A stretch of DNA of 64,000 nt from Azospirillum cavernae (GTDB lineage: Bacteria; Pseudomonadota; Alphaproteobacteria; Azospirillales; Azospirillaceae). The DNA lies in contig NZ_QYUL01000001.1 of the NCBI RefSeq assembly GCF_003590795.1, positions 2,187,001 to 2,251,000 of the forward strand. Reading direction: 5' to 3'. Numbering within the stretch: the first letter of the stretch is position 1; the number at the start of each line of letters is the position of its first letter. Both the position numbers and the translations under genes were made by a program. Shown one piece after another: positions 31,674-39,927 of the stretch. Under the pieces are notes generated by a model. The model was not told the DNA's origin and ran no database searches. It saw only the letters and a list, made by a program, of their open reading frames with translations.

Positions 31674-31674
31674 C

Positions 31675-31693
31675 GCCGCATCCACCACCATTA
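31675..31693 (+). promoter_or_regulatory. candidate late promoter before the lysis operon
   Basis: GCCGCATCCACCACCATTA is identical at 39877-39895. In both places exactly 32 bases separate the motif from the start codon (31726 and 39928). The 3' end CATTA(C/T) resembles a -10 element and the rest could hold an activator site. The positions correspond to Plys and PI of Mu. Confidence 0.72.
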
Positions 31694-31725
31694 CGAGCGA
31701 GGCGGCGGCGGGCGACACTCGCCCC

Positions 31726-32316
31726 ATGACAACCACGCCCCCGACGCTCTCCGACGCCTTCCCCGCCGCCATCGCCTTTGTGCTGGGGCATGAGGGTGGA
31801 TTTTCCGACGATCCCGCCGACAGCGGCGGCCCGACGCGCTGGGGCGTGTCGTTGGCTTGGCTGCGCAAGGCCGGTCTGCTCGACCTTGACCATGACGGAC
31901 GCCCCGACGGCGACGTGAACGGCGACGGCGCGGTTGACGCCGAAGACGTCCGCGTCCTGCCGCGCGACCACGCCATCCGGCTGTACCGCCTGCATTGGTG
32001 GGACGCGCTGGGCTACGCCCGGATCACGGATCCGGCCATCGCCGCCAAAACCTTCGACCTTGCCGTGAACATGGGCGCCGCCGCCGCCCACCGCTGCCTT
32101 CAGCGCGCCTTGCGCGCGGCGTGGTTCCCGGTCGCGGACGATGGCCAGCTTGGACCGAAATCCCTTGCGGCCATCAACGCCGCCGATCCCCGCAGCCTGA
32201 TGCCCGCCTTCAAATCCGAAGCGGCGGGCCATTACCGCGCCCTCATCGCCGCCCGCCCGGTTCTCGCCAAGTTCGAGAACGGCTGGCTCAACCGCGCCTA
32301 CGCGCAACCCCTGTGA
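31726..32316 (+). CDS. endolysin, GH108-type N-acetylmuramidase with Ca-binding-like insert
   Basis: A 196-residue protein. The catalytic glutamate is E23 in VLGHEGGFSDDPADSGGPTR, followed by WGVS, the signature of GH108 lysozymes. The usual C-terminal region with YRLHWWDALGYARI and DLAVNMGAAAAHRCLQRALR is present. Between the two lies an insert (residues 53-72) with two EF-hand-type loops, DLDHDGRPDG and DVNGDGAVDAED, as in dockerins. It cleaves peptidoglycan at lysis. No signal peptide is visible, so it should depend on the holin encoded next. Confidence 0.88.
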   Translation: MTTTPPTLSDAFPAAIAFVLGHEGGFSDDPADSGGPTRWGVSLAWLRKAGLLDLDHDGRPDGDVNGDGAVDAEDVRVLPRDHAIRLYRLHWWDALGYARITDPAIAAKTFDLAVNMGAAAAHRCLQRALRAAWFPVADDGQLGPKSLAAINAADPRSLMPAFKSEAAGHYRALIAARPVLAKFENGWLNRAYAQPL

Positions 32317-32330
32317 CCGGAGACGCACCA

Positions 32331-32951
32331 TTGCCCCCCTTGTCCATCACCATCCTCGCGTCGGTCGCCCTGGCTGTCGGTCTGCTGACCGCCGGGATCC
32401 TGTCGCCGCGCCACGCTGGCCGCCGTTTGTTCGCCGCCCTGCTCGTCGCGCTGGCGCCGCTTCCGGCTCTGGCCGACGCGGCGGGCGTCAACACGGCGGT
32501 CGATTTGTCCGCCCTTGCCAGCGGCGTCATCGCCGCTCTCGGCGCCGCCGCGCTGTGGGTCGGTCGCGCCGTCACCAGCGCGTTGATCGGCTATCTGGCG
32601 CAAAAGACCAAGCTGGAGCTGGACGACCACACCCGCGCCTATCTGGACCAAGCGCTGGAGCGCGCTGTCCAGTACGCGCAAAGCAGCGCGGAGCGTCTGG
32701 TCGGTCGCGCCGCGTCGGAGATCGACGTTCACAACGCCGTCGTGGCCCACGCGGTCAATTACGCGGTGGACCGCGTGCCGGGCGCCCTGGCCCATTTCGG
32801 CCTCACACCTGAAGCGCTGACCGGCATGGTTGAGGCGCGCATCCAGGCGAGCGCACCGACGCTGTTCGGGTCCGTCAGCCTTCGGAATGGATCGGTGGCG
32901 TTCCAGGACGGCCCGGCCCCCTTATCCGCCGGGGCGCAGGCGGGTGGCTGA
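32331..32951 (+). CDS. holin-like membrane protein (LLH-type)
   Basis: A TTG start at 32331 behind GGAG; no ATG fits. There are two to three hydrophobic segments: residues about 3-20 (LSITILASVALAVGLLTAGI), about 30-45, and about 60-85 (ASGVIAALGAAALWVGRAVT). The helical, soluble C-terminus resembles the LLH holin family. It follows the endolysin by 14 bases, so it is the natural partner that permeabilises the inner membrane. The C-terminal 50 residues have no match I recognise. Confidence 0.65.
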   Translation: MPPLSITILASVALAVGLLTAGILSPRHAGRRLFAALLVALAPLPALADAAGVNTAVDLSALASGVIAALGAAALWVGRAVTSALIGYLAQKTKLELDDHTRAYLDQALERAVQYAQSSAERLVGRAASEIDVHNAVVAHAVNYAVDRVPGALAHFGLTPEALTGMVEARIQASAPTLFGSVSLRNGSVAFQDGPAPLSAGAQAGG

Positions 32952-33153
32952 CGACGCCGACCGCGCCGGAGAGGCCGACCAATCCGAGGTCAGCCTCTCC
33001 GGCGCAGTCGCCCACATCCGCGACGTGCTGTCCGGGGCGGGCGCTGACTGTTGCGTCGATTGCGACGCGCCCATCCCACCCGCCCGCCGGGCCGCCTACC
33101 GGGCCGCCACCCGTTGCGTGGATTGTCAGGCCGAACATGAAGGACGCCGGTGA
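32944..33153 (+). CDS. TraR/DksA-type zinc-finger protein, 69 aa
   Basis: GTG start overlapping the holin stop. Four cysteines are arranged CCVDCDAPIPPARRAAY...CVDCQAEHEGRR, the C4 finger of the TraR/DksA family. Phage TraR-like proteins bind RNA polymerase secondary channel. The Mu-like position after the lysis genes is common. The N-terminal coiled part is short, so activity on RNA polymerase is only a possibility. Confidence 0.78.
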   Translation: MADDADRAGEADQSEVSLSGAVAHIRDVLSGAGADCCVDCDAPIPPARRAAYRAATRCVDCQAEHEGRR

Positions 33154-33575
33154 TGCCCGATTGGTTGAAGGAATGGTGGCCATTTGTGGCGCTGGCGGTC
33201 GCGGTGGGATCCCCGTTGGTTCACGCCTGGGTGGGCTGGTCGGTGCGGGCGCGCTTCGCCAGCAAGGATGATCTGGCCGGTGAAGGCAAGGCGCGCGGGG
33301 AAGCGCTCGACATGGAGCGGAAGGCGCGGCACGAGCGCGAGGACGCGATGCGCGAAGCGGTCAACGCTTTGCTTGGTCGGGTTGATCGGCTTGAAAGCGC
33401 CATCGAGCATCTGCCGACGGCGGAAGCCGTCGCGACGCTCACCCTGCAATTGACCCGCGTCGAGGGGAAGCTCGCCGTGTTCGAGGAACGGGCCAACGGC
33501 GTCGTGGCTTTGTTTGAGCGCACGGATCGGCAGGTCCAGGTGATGGATGAATTCCTGCGGAAGGTGAAAGCATGA
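33153..33575 (+). CDS. DUF2730-like membrane-anchored coiled-coil protein
   Basis: A 140-residue protein with an N-terminal transmembrane segment (WWPFVALAVAVGSPLVHAWV) followed by about 100 residues of coiled coil (LGRVDRLESAIEHLPTAEAV and similar heptads). This is the DUF2730 layout of Mu-like phages, located between lysis and packaging genes. It may act as a spanin-like or lysis accessory protein, though no lipobox is present. ATG 33153 overlaps the previous stop. Confidence 0.7.
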   Translation: MPDWLKEWWPFVALAVAVGSPLVHAWVGWSVRARFASKDDLAGEGKARGEALDMERKARHEREDAMREAVNALLGRVDRLESAIEHLPTAEAVATLTLQLTRVEGKLAVFEERANGVVALFERTDRQVQVMDEFLRKVKA

Positions 33576-33880
33576 GCAACACCAATTTTCTGGCCCATTT
33601 GGCCGAAGACCGGCGTCTTGTCATCCTGCGGCTGTTGACCGAAGCGGGCGGGACGGCGAACGACAGCGTTCTTGAAGCCGGGCTGCAACAGCTCGGTCAT
33701 CGGCGCGGCTTGACCCGCGACGTGGTGCGCGCCGACATCGACTGGTTGAAGGCGCGCCGTCTGGTGGCGGTGGAGATGGTCAAGGACACCGTCATGGTGG
33801 CCAGCATCACGGAACGCGGTCTGAACGTCGCCGAGGGTCATGAGACCGTTGACGGCGTCAAACGCCCGTCGCTCGTCTGA
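33572..33880 (+). CDS. winged-helix phage protein, 102 aa
   Basis: A wHTH of the type found in Mu-like phages before the small terminase: DRRLVILRLLTEAGGTANDS, then VRADIDWLKARRLVAVEMV. Overlaps the DUF2730 gene by four bases. It probably binds DNA; a role in packaging or late regulation is possible. Confidence 0.68.
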   Translation: MSNTNFLAHLAEDRRLVILRLLTEAGGTANDSVLEAGLQQLGHRRGLTRDVVRADIDWLKARRLVAVEMVKDTVMVASITERGLNVAEGHETVDGVKRPSLV

Positions 33881-33885
33881 TCGCC

Positions 33886-34443
33886 ATGGCACGCCTTTCC
33901 GCCGCCGACAAATGGCCGACCGACATCCGCGCGCTGGTGGGCAAGCTGCGCGGGCAAGGGGCGACCATCGACCAAATCCGCGCCAAGCTGCAAGAGCTTG
34001 ACGTCTCCGTTCCGCGCTCGACGCTGGGGCGCGAGATTAAGGAGTTGGATGAGGTCATCGCCGACATCCGACGGGCGCGCGAGATCGCCGAGGCCATCGG
34101 CACCCGGATCGACGAAGGGTCGGCGTCAAGCACCGCGCGCGCCAACGTCGAAATCCTGCAAGCCTTGACCCAACGGCTGCTGTTTGCGGCGCGCGGTGAA
34201 GGCGGCGAGATCGCCATTGAGGCGAAGGACGCCAAAGCCTATTCGGAAGTGCTGCGCAATCTGGCCTCCGCGTCCAAGGTCGATTTGGACCGGGAAATCA
34301 AATGGCGCGATGAGCTGCGCGCCAAGGTCGACGCCGCGCTGAAGGCCGCAGAGGCGGACGCGTCCAAAGGCGGCGGAAAGCCCGTCGATCTGAAGGAGGC
34401 GCTGGTGCGCGTTCGGCAGGAAGTCTACGGGATTTTCTCATGA
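33886..34443 (+). CDS. small terminase-like protein (DUF3486, Mu gp27)
   Basis: A 185-residue protein with an N-terminal HTH (LRGQGATIDQIRAKLQELDV then VPRSTLGREIKEL) and a helical oligomerisation region, the DUF3486 pattern. It precedes the large terminase with a four-base overlap, as gp27 does in Mu. The small subunit recognises the packaging site near the left end and regulates the large subunit. Confidence 0.85.
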   Translation: MARLSAADKWPTDIRALVGKLRGQGATIDQIRAKLQELDVSVPRSTLGREIKELDEVIADIRRAREIAEAIGTRIDEGSASSTARANVEILQALTQRLLFAARGEGGEIAIEAKDAKAYSEVLRNLASASKVDLDREIKWRDELRAKVDAALKAAEADASKGGGKPVDLKEALVRVRQEVYGIFS

Positions 34444-35816
34444 GCGCCGCCGTCCCTCTCTACACCTATCAGAAGCGCTGGCTTCAGGATAAGGCGCGCT
34501 TCAAGGTCGGCATGTTCGCGCGCCAATGCGGCAAGACCTTCACAACGACGCTGGAGGTGGTGGACGACTGCTTTGCCGCTGCGGCGGAGGGGCGGCGCGA
34601 GCGTTGGGTCATCCTGTCGCGCGGCGAGCGGCAGGCCAAAGAGGCGATGGACGAAGGAATCAAGCGCCACGCCCAAGCCTACCAGATGAGCTTGGACGCG
34701 ATGGAGTATGATTGGGTGGGGGGCAGCGCCAGTTACAAGGCGTTGGAGGTGACTTTGGAGGGCGGCAGCCGCATCACCGCCTTGCCCGCCAACCCCGACA
34801 CCGCGCGCGGCTTTTCGGCCAATGTGTTTCTGGATGAGTTCGCCTTCCACGCCGACAGCCGCGCGATCTGGAAGGCGCTGTTTCCGGTCATTTCCAACGG
34901 CTGGAAACTGCGCGTCGTCTCGACGCCGAACGGCAAGGGCAACAAATTCTATGATCTTGTCACAGGGGCCGACGACGGCTGGTCGCGCCACCATGTCGAT
35001 ATTTATCAGGCGGTCGCTGACGGTCTGCCGCGCGACATTGACGAGCTGCGCGAGGCCATTGGGGATCCCGACGCCTGGGCGCAGGAGTTCGAGTTGCAAT
35101 GGCTGGACGAAGCGTCCAGTTGGCTGAGCTATGAGGAGATCGCCGCCGTCGAGGATCCCGACGCGGGGCGTCCGGAGCTGTATCGCGGCGGTCCCGTCTA
35201 TGTTGGCAACGACATCGCGCGCCGCAACGATCTGTTCGTTGTGTGGGCGTGGGAGCTGGTTGGCGACGTCTTGTGGACTCGGGAAATCATCGAGCGCCGC
35301 CGCATCACCTTTTCCGAACAGGACGCCATCATTGACGACGTGATGCGCCGCTATCGCCCCGTCCGCTTGGCGATGGACCAGACCGGCATGGGCGAAAAGC
35401 CGGTCGAAGACACCCAGCGCCGGTGGGGAACGCATGCGGTGGAGGGCGTGCTGCTCACCGGGTCGCGCCGCCTCGACATCGCCACCTCGGCCAAACAGGC
35501 GTTCGAGGATCGCAAGGTCCGCATCCCCGCCGGTCGCCCGGAGCTGCGCGCCGATCTGCACAAGCTCAAGAAGACGGTCGGGGCCACCGGCGCGCCGCGC
35601 TTGGTGGCGGATCGCGACGGCGACGGTCACGCTGACCGGACGTGGGCCGCCTTTCTTGGGATCGCCGCCAGGGACACCGCGCCGATGGAATACGACTATC
35701 AACCAGCCTACGGCGCGCCCACGCCCGCTGACCGCTTTCGCCGCCCGCGTCATGACGACGATGACGGGTCGCCGTTCCATCACCAGCGCTGCCGTTTTGG
35801 CCGGGGAAGCTATTGA
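34440..35816 (+). CDS. large terminase subunit (Mu gp28-like)
   Basis: A 458-residue protein. The ATPase domain has a variant Walker A (FARQCGKTF, about residue 30) and Walker B (VFLDEFAFH, about 130), with motif III-like VSTPNGKGNKFYD. The RNase H-like nuclease domain begins with PVYVGNDIARRNDLFVVWAW and contains LAMDQTGMGEKPVED. It cuts and pumps DNA into the prohead. In Mu-like phages packaging starts near the left end and takes in flanking host DNA. The size fits the family. Confidence 0.92.
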   Translation: MSAAVPLYTYQKRWLQDKARFKVGMFARQCGKTFTTTLEVVDDCFAAAAEGRRERWVILSRGERQAKEAMDEGIKRHAQAYQMSLDAMEYDWVGGSASYKALEVTLEGGSRITALPANPDTARGFSANVFLDEFAFHADSRAIWKALFPVISNGWKLRVVSTPNGKGNKFYDLVTGADDGWSRHHVDIYQAVADGLPRDIDELREAIGDPDAWAQEFELQWLDEASSWLSYEEIAAVEDPDAGRPELYRGGPVYVGNDIARRNDLFVVWAWELVGDVLWTREIIERRRITFSEQDAIIDDVMRRYRPVRLAMDQTGMGEKPVEDTQRRWGTHAVEGVLLTGSRRLDIATSAKQAFEDRKVRIPAGRPELRADLHKLKKTVGATGAPRLVADRDGDGHADRTWAAFLGIAARDTAPMEYDYQPAYGAPTPADRFRRPRHDDDDGSPFHHQRCRFGRGSY

Positions 35817-37381
35817 TGCCGCCGAAATCCTTCCTGGACGTCAACGGCCAGCCCATGCGGCGGGCGGCGCTTGCGACGCCCCAGGCCACGCCAACCGTCG
35901 TCGGCCTGCGGTCGATCCTGTCAGACCATCCGGCGGGCGGCTTGACGCCGGATCGGCTGGCGCGGCTGTTGCGGGCGTCCGAGCATGGCGACGCCACCGC
36001 CTATCTGGAATTGGCCGAGGATATGGAGGAGCGGGACTTGCATTATCGGGGCGTCCTGTCCACCCGCAAGCTGTCGGTGGCGCAGCTTGAGGTGACGGTC
36101 GAGGCCGCGTCGGACGCCGCCGACGATCAAAAAGCCGCCGCTCTGGTGCGCGACGCCATCGCCGCCTTCGACATCGAGGAGATGCTGTTCGACCTTCTGG
36201 ACGGTCTGGGCAAAGGGTACAGCGTCGTCGAGATGATTTGGGACACCACCGCCGCCGATGGCTGGCGAGTGGTCGGCTTTGAGTATCGCGACCCACGTTG
36301 GTTCCAATATGACCGCGTTGATGGGCGCACCCTGCGTCTGGTGGACGGCAGCGCCAACGGCGAGGATCTCCAACCCAACCGCTTCATCATCCACAGACCC
36401 AAAACGAAGAGCGGCGTGCCGATCCGGGGTGGCCTAGCGCGGGTTTCCGCCTGGGCCTATCTGTTCAAGACCTTCACCATCAAGGATTGGGTGGTGTTCG
36501 CCGAGGTCTATGGCCACCCCTTGCGGCTGGGGAAATATGGCCTCGGGGCCAGCGAGCGCGACAAGGACGTGCTGCTCGCCGCCGTCCGCGATCTGGGCAG
36601 CGACGCCGCCGCCATCATCCCGGAAAGCATGCAGATCGAATTTCAGCAGGCGTCCACCGGCAGCGTGGAATTGTGGGAGAAGCTCGCCGACTGGTTGGAT
36701 CGGCAAGTGTCCAAGGCCGTCCTGGGGCAAACCACCACCACCGACGCGATCTCGGGCGGCCACGCCGTCGGCAAAGAGCATCGCCAGGTGCAAGGGGACA
36801 TCGAACGGGCCGATGGCCGCCAGCTTGCCGCCACCTTGAACCGTGATTTCGTTCCGGTGCTGGTGTCGGTCAATCTTGGGCCGCGCGACCGTTATCCCAA
36901 GATCCGCATTGGCCGCCCGGACGAAGAGGACATCGGCGCGCTGGTCGAGCGCGTGGTCAAGCTGGTGCCGTTGGGCCTGAAGGTCGGCATGTCCACCATC
37001 CGAGACCGGATCGGCATTCCCGACCCGGCCCCGGATGAGGAATTGCTGACGCCCCCGTCGGCTCCACCCCCGCCGCAGAGCGTCCCAACGCCCGCCACGC
37101 AATCGGTCCAGGCGGACGCGGTTCCGTCCTTCGATCTTGACGCGGCCATCGCCGAACAGCTCGCCGCTGAAGGCTGGAACATGGCCGCCATCGTCGATCC
37201 GATCCGCGCCCTGTTGAGCGAGGCGAAAAGCCTGGAGGACGTCCAGGCGCGCCTGACGGCTCCCGAGATGGTGGCCCGCCTGTTGGGGGCGATGGACAGT
37301 TCCGGGATTGAGGAGGCACTGAGCCGGGCTGGCATCGGCGCTTGGTTGGCCGGGCGCGCGGAGGGTGGCGATGCGCCGTGA
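35813..37381 (+). CDS. portal protein (DUF935, Mu gp29)
   Basis: A 522-residue protein overlapping the terminase by four bases. DUF935 features include YLELAEDMEERDLHYRGVLS, KGYSVVEMIWDTTAADGWRV, DPRWFQYD and QVSKAVLGQTTTTDAISGGH. It forms the dodecameric portal vertex through which DNA passes. The C-terminal 120 residues are proline-rich and helical. The gene is followed not by the MuF gene, as in Mu, but by a 137-base structured gap and the com-mom cassette. Confidence 0.93.
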   Translation: MMPPKSFLDVNGQPMRRAALATPQATPTVVGLRSILSDHPAGGLTPDRLARLLRASEHGDATAYLELAEDMEERDLHYRGVLSTRKLSVAQLEVTVEAASDAADDQKAAALVRDAIAAFDIEEMLFDLLDGLGKGYSVVEMIWDTTAADGWRVVGFEYRDPRWFQYDRVDGRTLRLVDGSANGEDLQPNRFIIHRPKTKSGVPIRGGLARVSAWAYLFKTFTIKDWVVFAEVYGHPLRLGKYGLGASERDKDVLLAAVRDLGSDAAAIIPESMQIEFQQASTGSVELWEKLADWLDRQVSKAVLGQTTTTDAISGGHAVGKEHRQVQGDIERADGRQLAATLNRDFVPVLVSVNLGPRDRYPKIRIGRPDEEDIGALVERVVKLVPLGLKVGMSTIRDRIGIPDPAPDEELLTPPSAPPPPQSVPTPATQSVQADAVPSFDLDAAIAEQLAAEGWNMAAIVDPIRALLSEAKSLEDVQARLTAPEMVARLLGAMDSSGIEEALSRAGIGAWLAGRAEGGDAP

Positions 37382-37404
37382 TGTTTGTGAATTCCCCGCC
37401 GATG

Positions 37405-37457
37405 GGCTGGCGGGGGCCAGGGTGTTGAAGCACCCCAGCCGCGAGGTGGAGCCTCGC
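37405..37457. terminator. double hairpin between portal and com-mom
   Basis: GGCTGG (37405-37410) pairs with CCAGCC (37435-37440) around a GGGTG/CACCC stem. It is followed at once by GCGAGG-TGGAG-CCTCGC (37441-37457). There is no T run, so this may be a factor-dependent terminator, an attenuator or an RNA-processing site that separates the cassette from the head operon. Confidence 0.45.
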
Positions 37458-37518
37458 ACGACCGAAATCGTCCCGCCTCACCAGCGCTGGTGGACGGACA
37501 CCATAGGCAGTCACACGT

Positions 37519-37713
37519 ATGGAGGAAATCCGTTGCGGCTCCTGCGCCAAACTTTTGGCGCGGGGAACCGCAGAAATGCTCGAAATCAAGTGCTCGCGTT
37601 GCGGCACGATCAACCATGTGAGGGTCAAGAACCCCCCATCAGAGCGCCCAAGAGCGTCCGACTCGGCACAGGACACTCATGGGCAGGATCGACGGGGAGC
37701 ATCCCCGCCTTAG
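37519..37713 (+). CDS. com: Com-like zinc-finger translational activator of mom
   Basis: A 64-residue protein beginning MEEIRCGSCAKLLARGTAEM. Four cysteines (C6, C9, C25, C28) match the rubredoxin-like knuckles of Mu Com (62 residues), which binds mom mRNA and frees its ribosome-binding site. The overlap with mom (35 bases) also mirrors Mu. The C-terminal 25 residues are basic and polar. The gene has its own upstream non-coding region of 137 bases, so it may be separately transcribed. Confidence 0.85.
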   Translation: MEEIRCGSCAKLLARGTAEMLEIKCSRCGTINHVRVKNPPSERPRASDSAQDTHGQDRRGASPP

Positions 37714-38404
37714 CGCGGTTGGCGCGCGTGGTTACAGTCATGACGAGGCGGGTCGCGTCGTCGGTTTTGGCGATGCCGAATTCCGCATCGCTGAAATTCC
37801 ACGGGCAGTGGCGGCGGAGATCATCATCCGCCACCACTATTCCGGGCGCATCGTCCAGAACAGCTACATTCACCTTGGCGTGTTTCTGCGCGGCGAGCTG
37901 GTTGGCGCGCTGCAATTTGGCTACGCCATGAACCCGGCGTCGGGCAAGAGCGTGGTGGCCGGAACCGGAAACCGCGACTATCTGGAACTCAACCGGATGT
38001 GGTTGAGCGACGTCGTCCCCCGCAACGGGGAGAGCATGGCGATCAGCTACGCGACCAAATACATCAAAGCCCGCTTTCCTGCCGTGCAATGGATCCAGTC
38101 TTTTGCCGATGAGCGGTGCGGGTGTTGGGGCGTGGTTTATCAAGCCTGCAACTTTGTCTATTGCGGCTTCCACTTCACCGACTTCTATCAATTGGACGGT
38201 GAATGGTTTCACGAGATGCTTTTGACAGCCCACAAAAAGATGGGGACGCGAGGCGCGCGGCTGCGGGAAAATCTGCACCGCGCGACCAAGCATCGGTTTC
38301 GGCAATTCCGTTACGTGCTGTTTCTGAAACAATCCGCGCGGAAGCGGCTGCTGCGGAAAACCGCCGCTTACCCAAAGCCGGGTTTGGGGGCTCCTCATGG
38401 CTAA
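37679..38404 (+). CDS. mom: Mom-like DNA adenine-modification enzyme
   Basis: A 241-residue protein, GNAT-like in pattern: IIIRHHYSGRIVQNSYIHLG, LVGALQFGYAMNP, YLELNRMWLSD, SMAISYATKYIKARFPAVQW and WGVVYQACNFVYCGF. This matches Mu Mom, which turns adenine into N6-carbamoylmethyl-adenine and protects phage DNA from restriction. The start lies within com behind a weak AGGA site that a GTCC/GGAC pairing could hide, which fits Com-dependent translation. It overlaps the MuF gene by eight bases. In Mu the cassette is at the far right end; here it is inside the head operon. Confidence 0.88.
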   Translation: MGRIDGEHPRLSAVGARGYSHDEAGRVVGFGDAEFRIAEIPRAVAAEIIIRHHYSGRIVQNSYIHLGVFLRGELVGALQFGYAMNPASGKSVVAGTGNRDYLELNRMWLSDVVPRNGESMAISYATKYIKARFPAVQWIQSFADERCGCWGVVYQACNFVYCGFHFTDFYQLDGEWFHEMLLTAHKKMGTRGARLRENLHRATKHRFRQFRYVLFLKQSARKRLLRKTAAYPKPGLGAPHG

Positions 38405-39620
38405 AGTTTCGCCCCTGTCGCTGCCGCCCGACCAAGCCCTTCGTTTTTTCCGCGACAAAATCACGGAAGGCTCGTTCGATCATCGGGACATCTTTGGTGG
38501 TCTGCACGCAACCTATTTCACGGTGGCCAAGGCGATGGAGTTGGATGTGCTGGAGGCCATCCGAACCGCCACCGACGCCGCCATGGCCGAGGGTCAAACC
38601 AAGGAGCGCTTCGCCGCCGATCTGACGCCCACCCTGCAAAAGCTTGGCTGGTGGGGCGCGCAGGTTCGCGTCGATCCCTTGGACGGGCAAGAAAAGCTGG
38701 TCCAGCTCGGCAGCGCGCGGCGGCTGGCCACCATCTATGACACCAACCTGCGCACCGCCTACTCCGCCGGGCGCTGGGAGCGCATCCAGTCCCGCAAGGA
38801 CAGCCGCCCCTGGCTGCGCTATGTCTGCGTCCTGGATGGCCGCGAACGCCCGCAACACCGGGCATGGCACGGCACGGTGTTGCGGGTGGATGATCCGTGG
38901 TGGCGCACCCACTACCCGCCCTGCGGTTGGTTCTGCCGCTGCTCGGTGCAGCAGCTCTCCGACGATGATCTGACCCGATTGGGGCTTGAGCCGTCCGCGC
39001 GGGCGCCCGATCTGAAAAACCAGCCCTGGACCAACCCGCGCACGGGGGCCACCGTCCAACTGCCCGACGGGATTGATCCGGGCTTCGGTCACAATGTCGG
39101 GCTTGCAGCCGATCAGGCCGCGCGCGTGCGGCTGATCGAAAAGCTCGACGCAACCGATCCGCCCTTGGCGGCGGGCGTCGTCGGCGACGGGATGAAAAGC
39201 GTGGCCTTCGTCGACTTCTTGCGTGAAGGCGCCAACCGGCTGGGTGATTGGCCGGTTGGCGTCCTGGCGCCCGGCCTCGCCGCTGACGCCATGGCGCTGA
39301 AGGTGCGGGTGGTGCGGTTGTCCCGCGACAGCGCCGACAAGCAGGCGCGCAACCACAAAGACATTGGGGCCGCCGACTATCAAGGGCTGGCCGCCGTCTT
39401 GCGGTCGGACAAGACGCCGCTCCCCGCCAACAAACCTCGGCACTGGGCGCTGACGGGCGAGCACAACGGCAAAATTTACAAGACGATCATCAAGACGGCG
39501 CGGTTTGGACGCGAGGCTTTCCTGCAATCCTTCCACGTCATTGACGCGGCGGAGCTTGCCCGCATCGAATTGCGCGGTTGGGCCGCCGTCGATCCCGGCC
39601 CGGAGGGTATGGTGATGTGA
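38397..39620 (+). CDS. MuF-type head morphogenesis protein with C-terminal nuclease-like domain
   Basis: A 407-residue protein. Residues about 1-200 are the MuF (Mu gp30/F, SPP1 gp7) minor head domain with the signature RYVCVLDGRERPQHRAWHGT and PPCGWFCRCSVQQLS. Residues about 270-395 (VLAPGLAADAMALKVRVVRL, RNHKDIGAADYQGLAAVLRS, FHVIDAAELARIELRG) resemble the Barnase-EndoU-ColicinE5/D-RelE-like (PBECR) nuclease fold often fused to phage head proteins. MuF proteins can be ejected with DNA, so the fused domain could act in the infected cell. The domain call is by pattern only. Confidence 0.85.
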   Translation: MAKVSPLSLPPDQALRFFRDKITEGSFDHRDIFGGLHATYFTVAKAMELDVLEAIRTATDAAMAEGQTKERFAADLTPTLQKLGWWGAQVRVDPLDGQEKLVQLGSARRLATIYDTNLRTAYSAGRWERIQSRKDSRPWLRYVCVLDGRERPQHRAWHGTVLRVDDPWWRTHYPPCGWFCRCSVQQLSDDDLTRLGLEPSARAPDLKNQPWTNPRTGATVQLPDGIDPGFGHNVGLAADQAARVRLIEKLDATDPPLAAGVVGDGMKSVAFVDFLREGANRLGDWPVGVLAPGLAADAMALKVRVVRLSRDSADKQARNHKDIGAADYQGLAAVLRSDKTPLPANKPRHWALTGEHNGKIYKTIIKTARFGREAFLQSFHVIDAAELARIELRGWAAVDPGPEGMVM

Positions 39621-39814
39621 TTGGGCGGTCGGGAAGGCTCCCCCCGGAAATGGATACCGGCCTCTTCCACGCGCCCTGTCGGCTACGGCTGGGAGTTTCA
39701 CCGTGTTTCGACCGCCCAAACCCACTGTAGCGCCGGAGCGGCCCGTCGGCAAGATCAGCGGGCCTTCTGGAAAGGCCGCCAAGCACGATCTTGGGCGCTT
39801 GGGCTACCCGCGTG

Positions 39815-39854
39815 CCGGAAAAATCCTTTAACGCGTTTTTTAACGCCTTTCCGG
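39815..39854. terminator. inverted repeat in the gap before the protease operon
   Basis: CCGGAAA (39815-39821) and TTTCCGG (39848-39854) flank an A/T-rich loop with two copies of TTTAACGC. It lies 195 bases after the MuF stop and just before the late promoter motif. It is probably the end of the upstream late transcript. Nothing else was seen in 39621-39876. Confidence 0.4.
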
Positions 39855-39876
39855 CCCGTTTCAGGGGCGCCCGACC

Positions 39877-39895
39877 GCCGCATCCACCACCATTA
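39877..39895 (+). promoter_or_regulatory. candidate late promoter before the protease/head operon
   Basis: A 19-bp exact copy of the motif at 31675-31693 with the same 32-base distance to the start codon (ATG 39928). Here the 3' end reads CATTAT, a closer -10 match. It matches the place of Mu promoter PI. Confidence 0.72.
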
Positions 39896-39927
39896 TGGCG
39901 GCGGTTCCCTGGACGCATGATGCGTCC

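Noticed and set aside
37491..37510. Possible third copy of the late-promoter motif before com (GACACCATAG)
   Set aside because: Only a short CACCAT-like core agrees and the distance to ATG differs; not above chance.
39895..39927. Upstream ATG of the protease/scaffold gene
   Set aside because: It overlaps the promoter motif and would break the exact 32-base spacing seen at the lysis operon.
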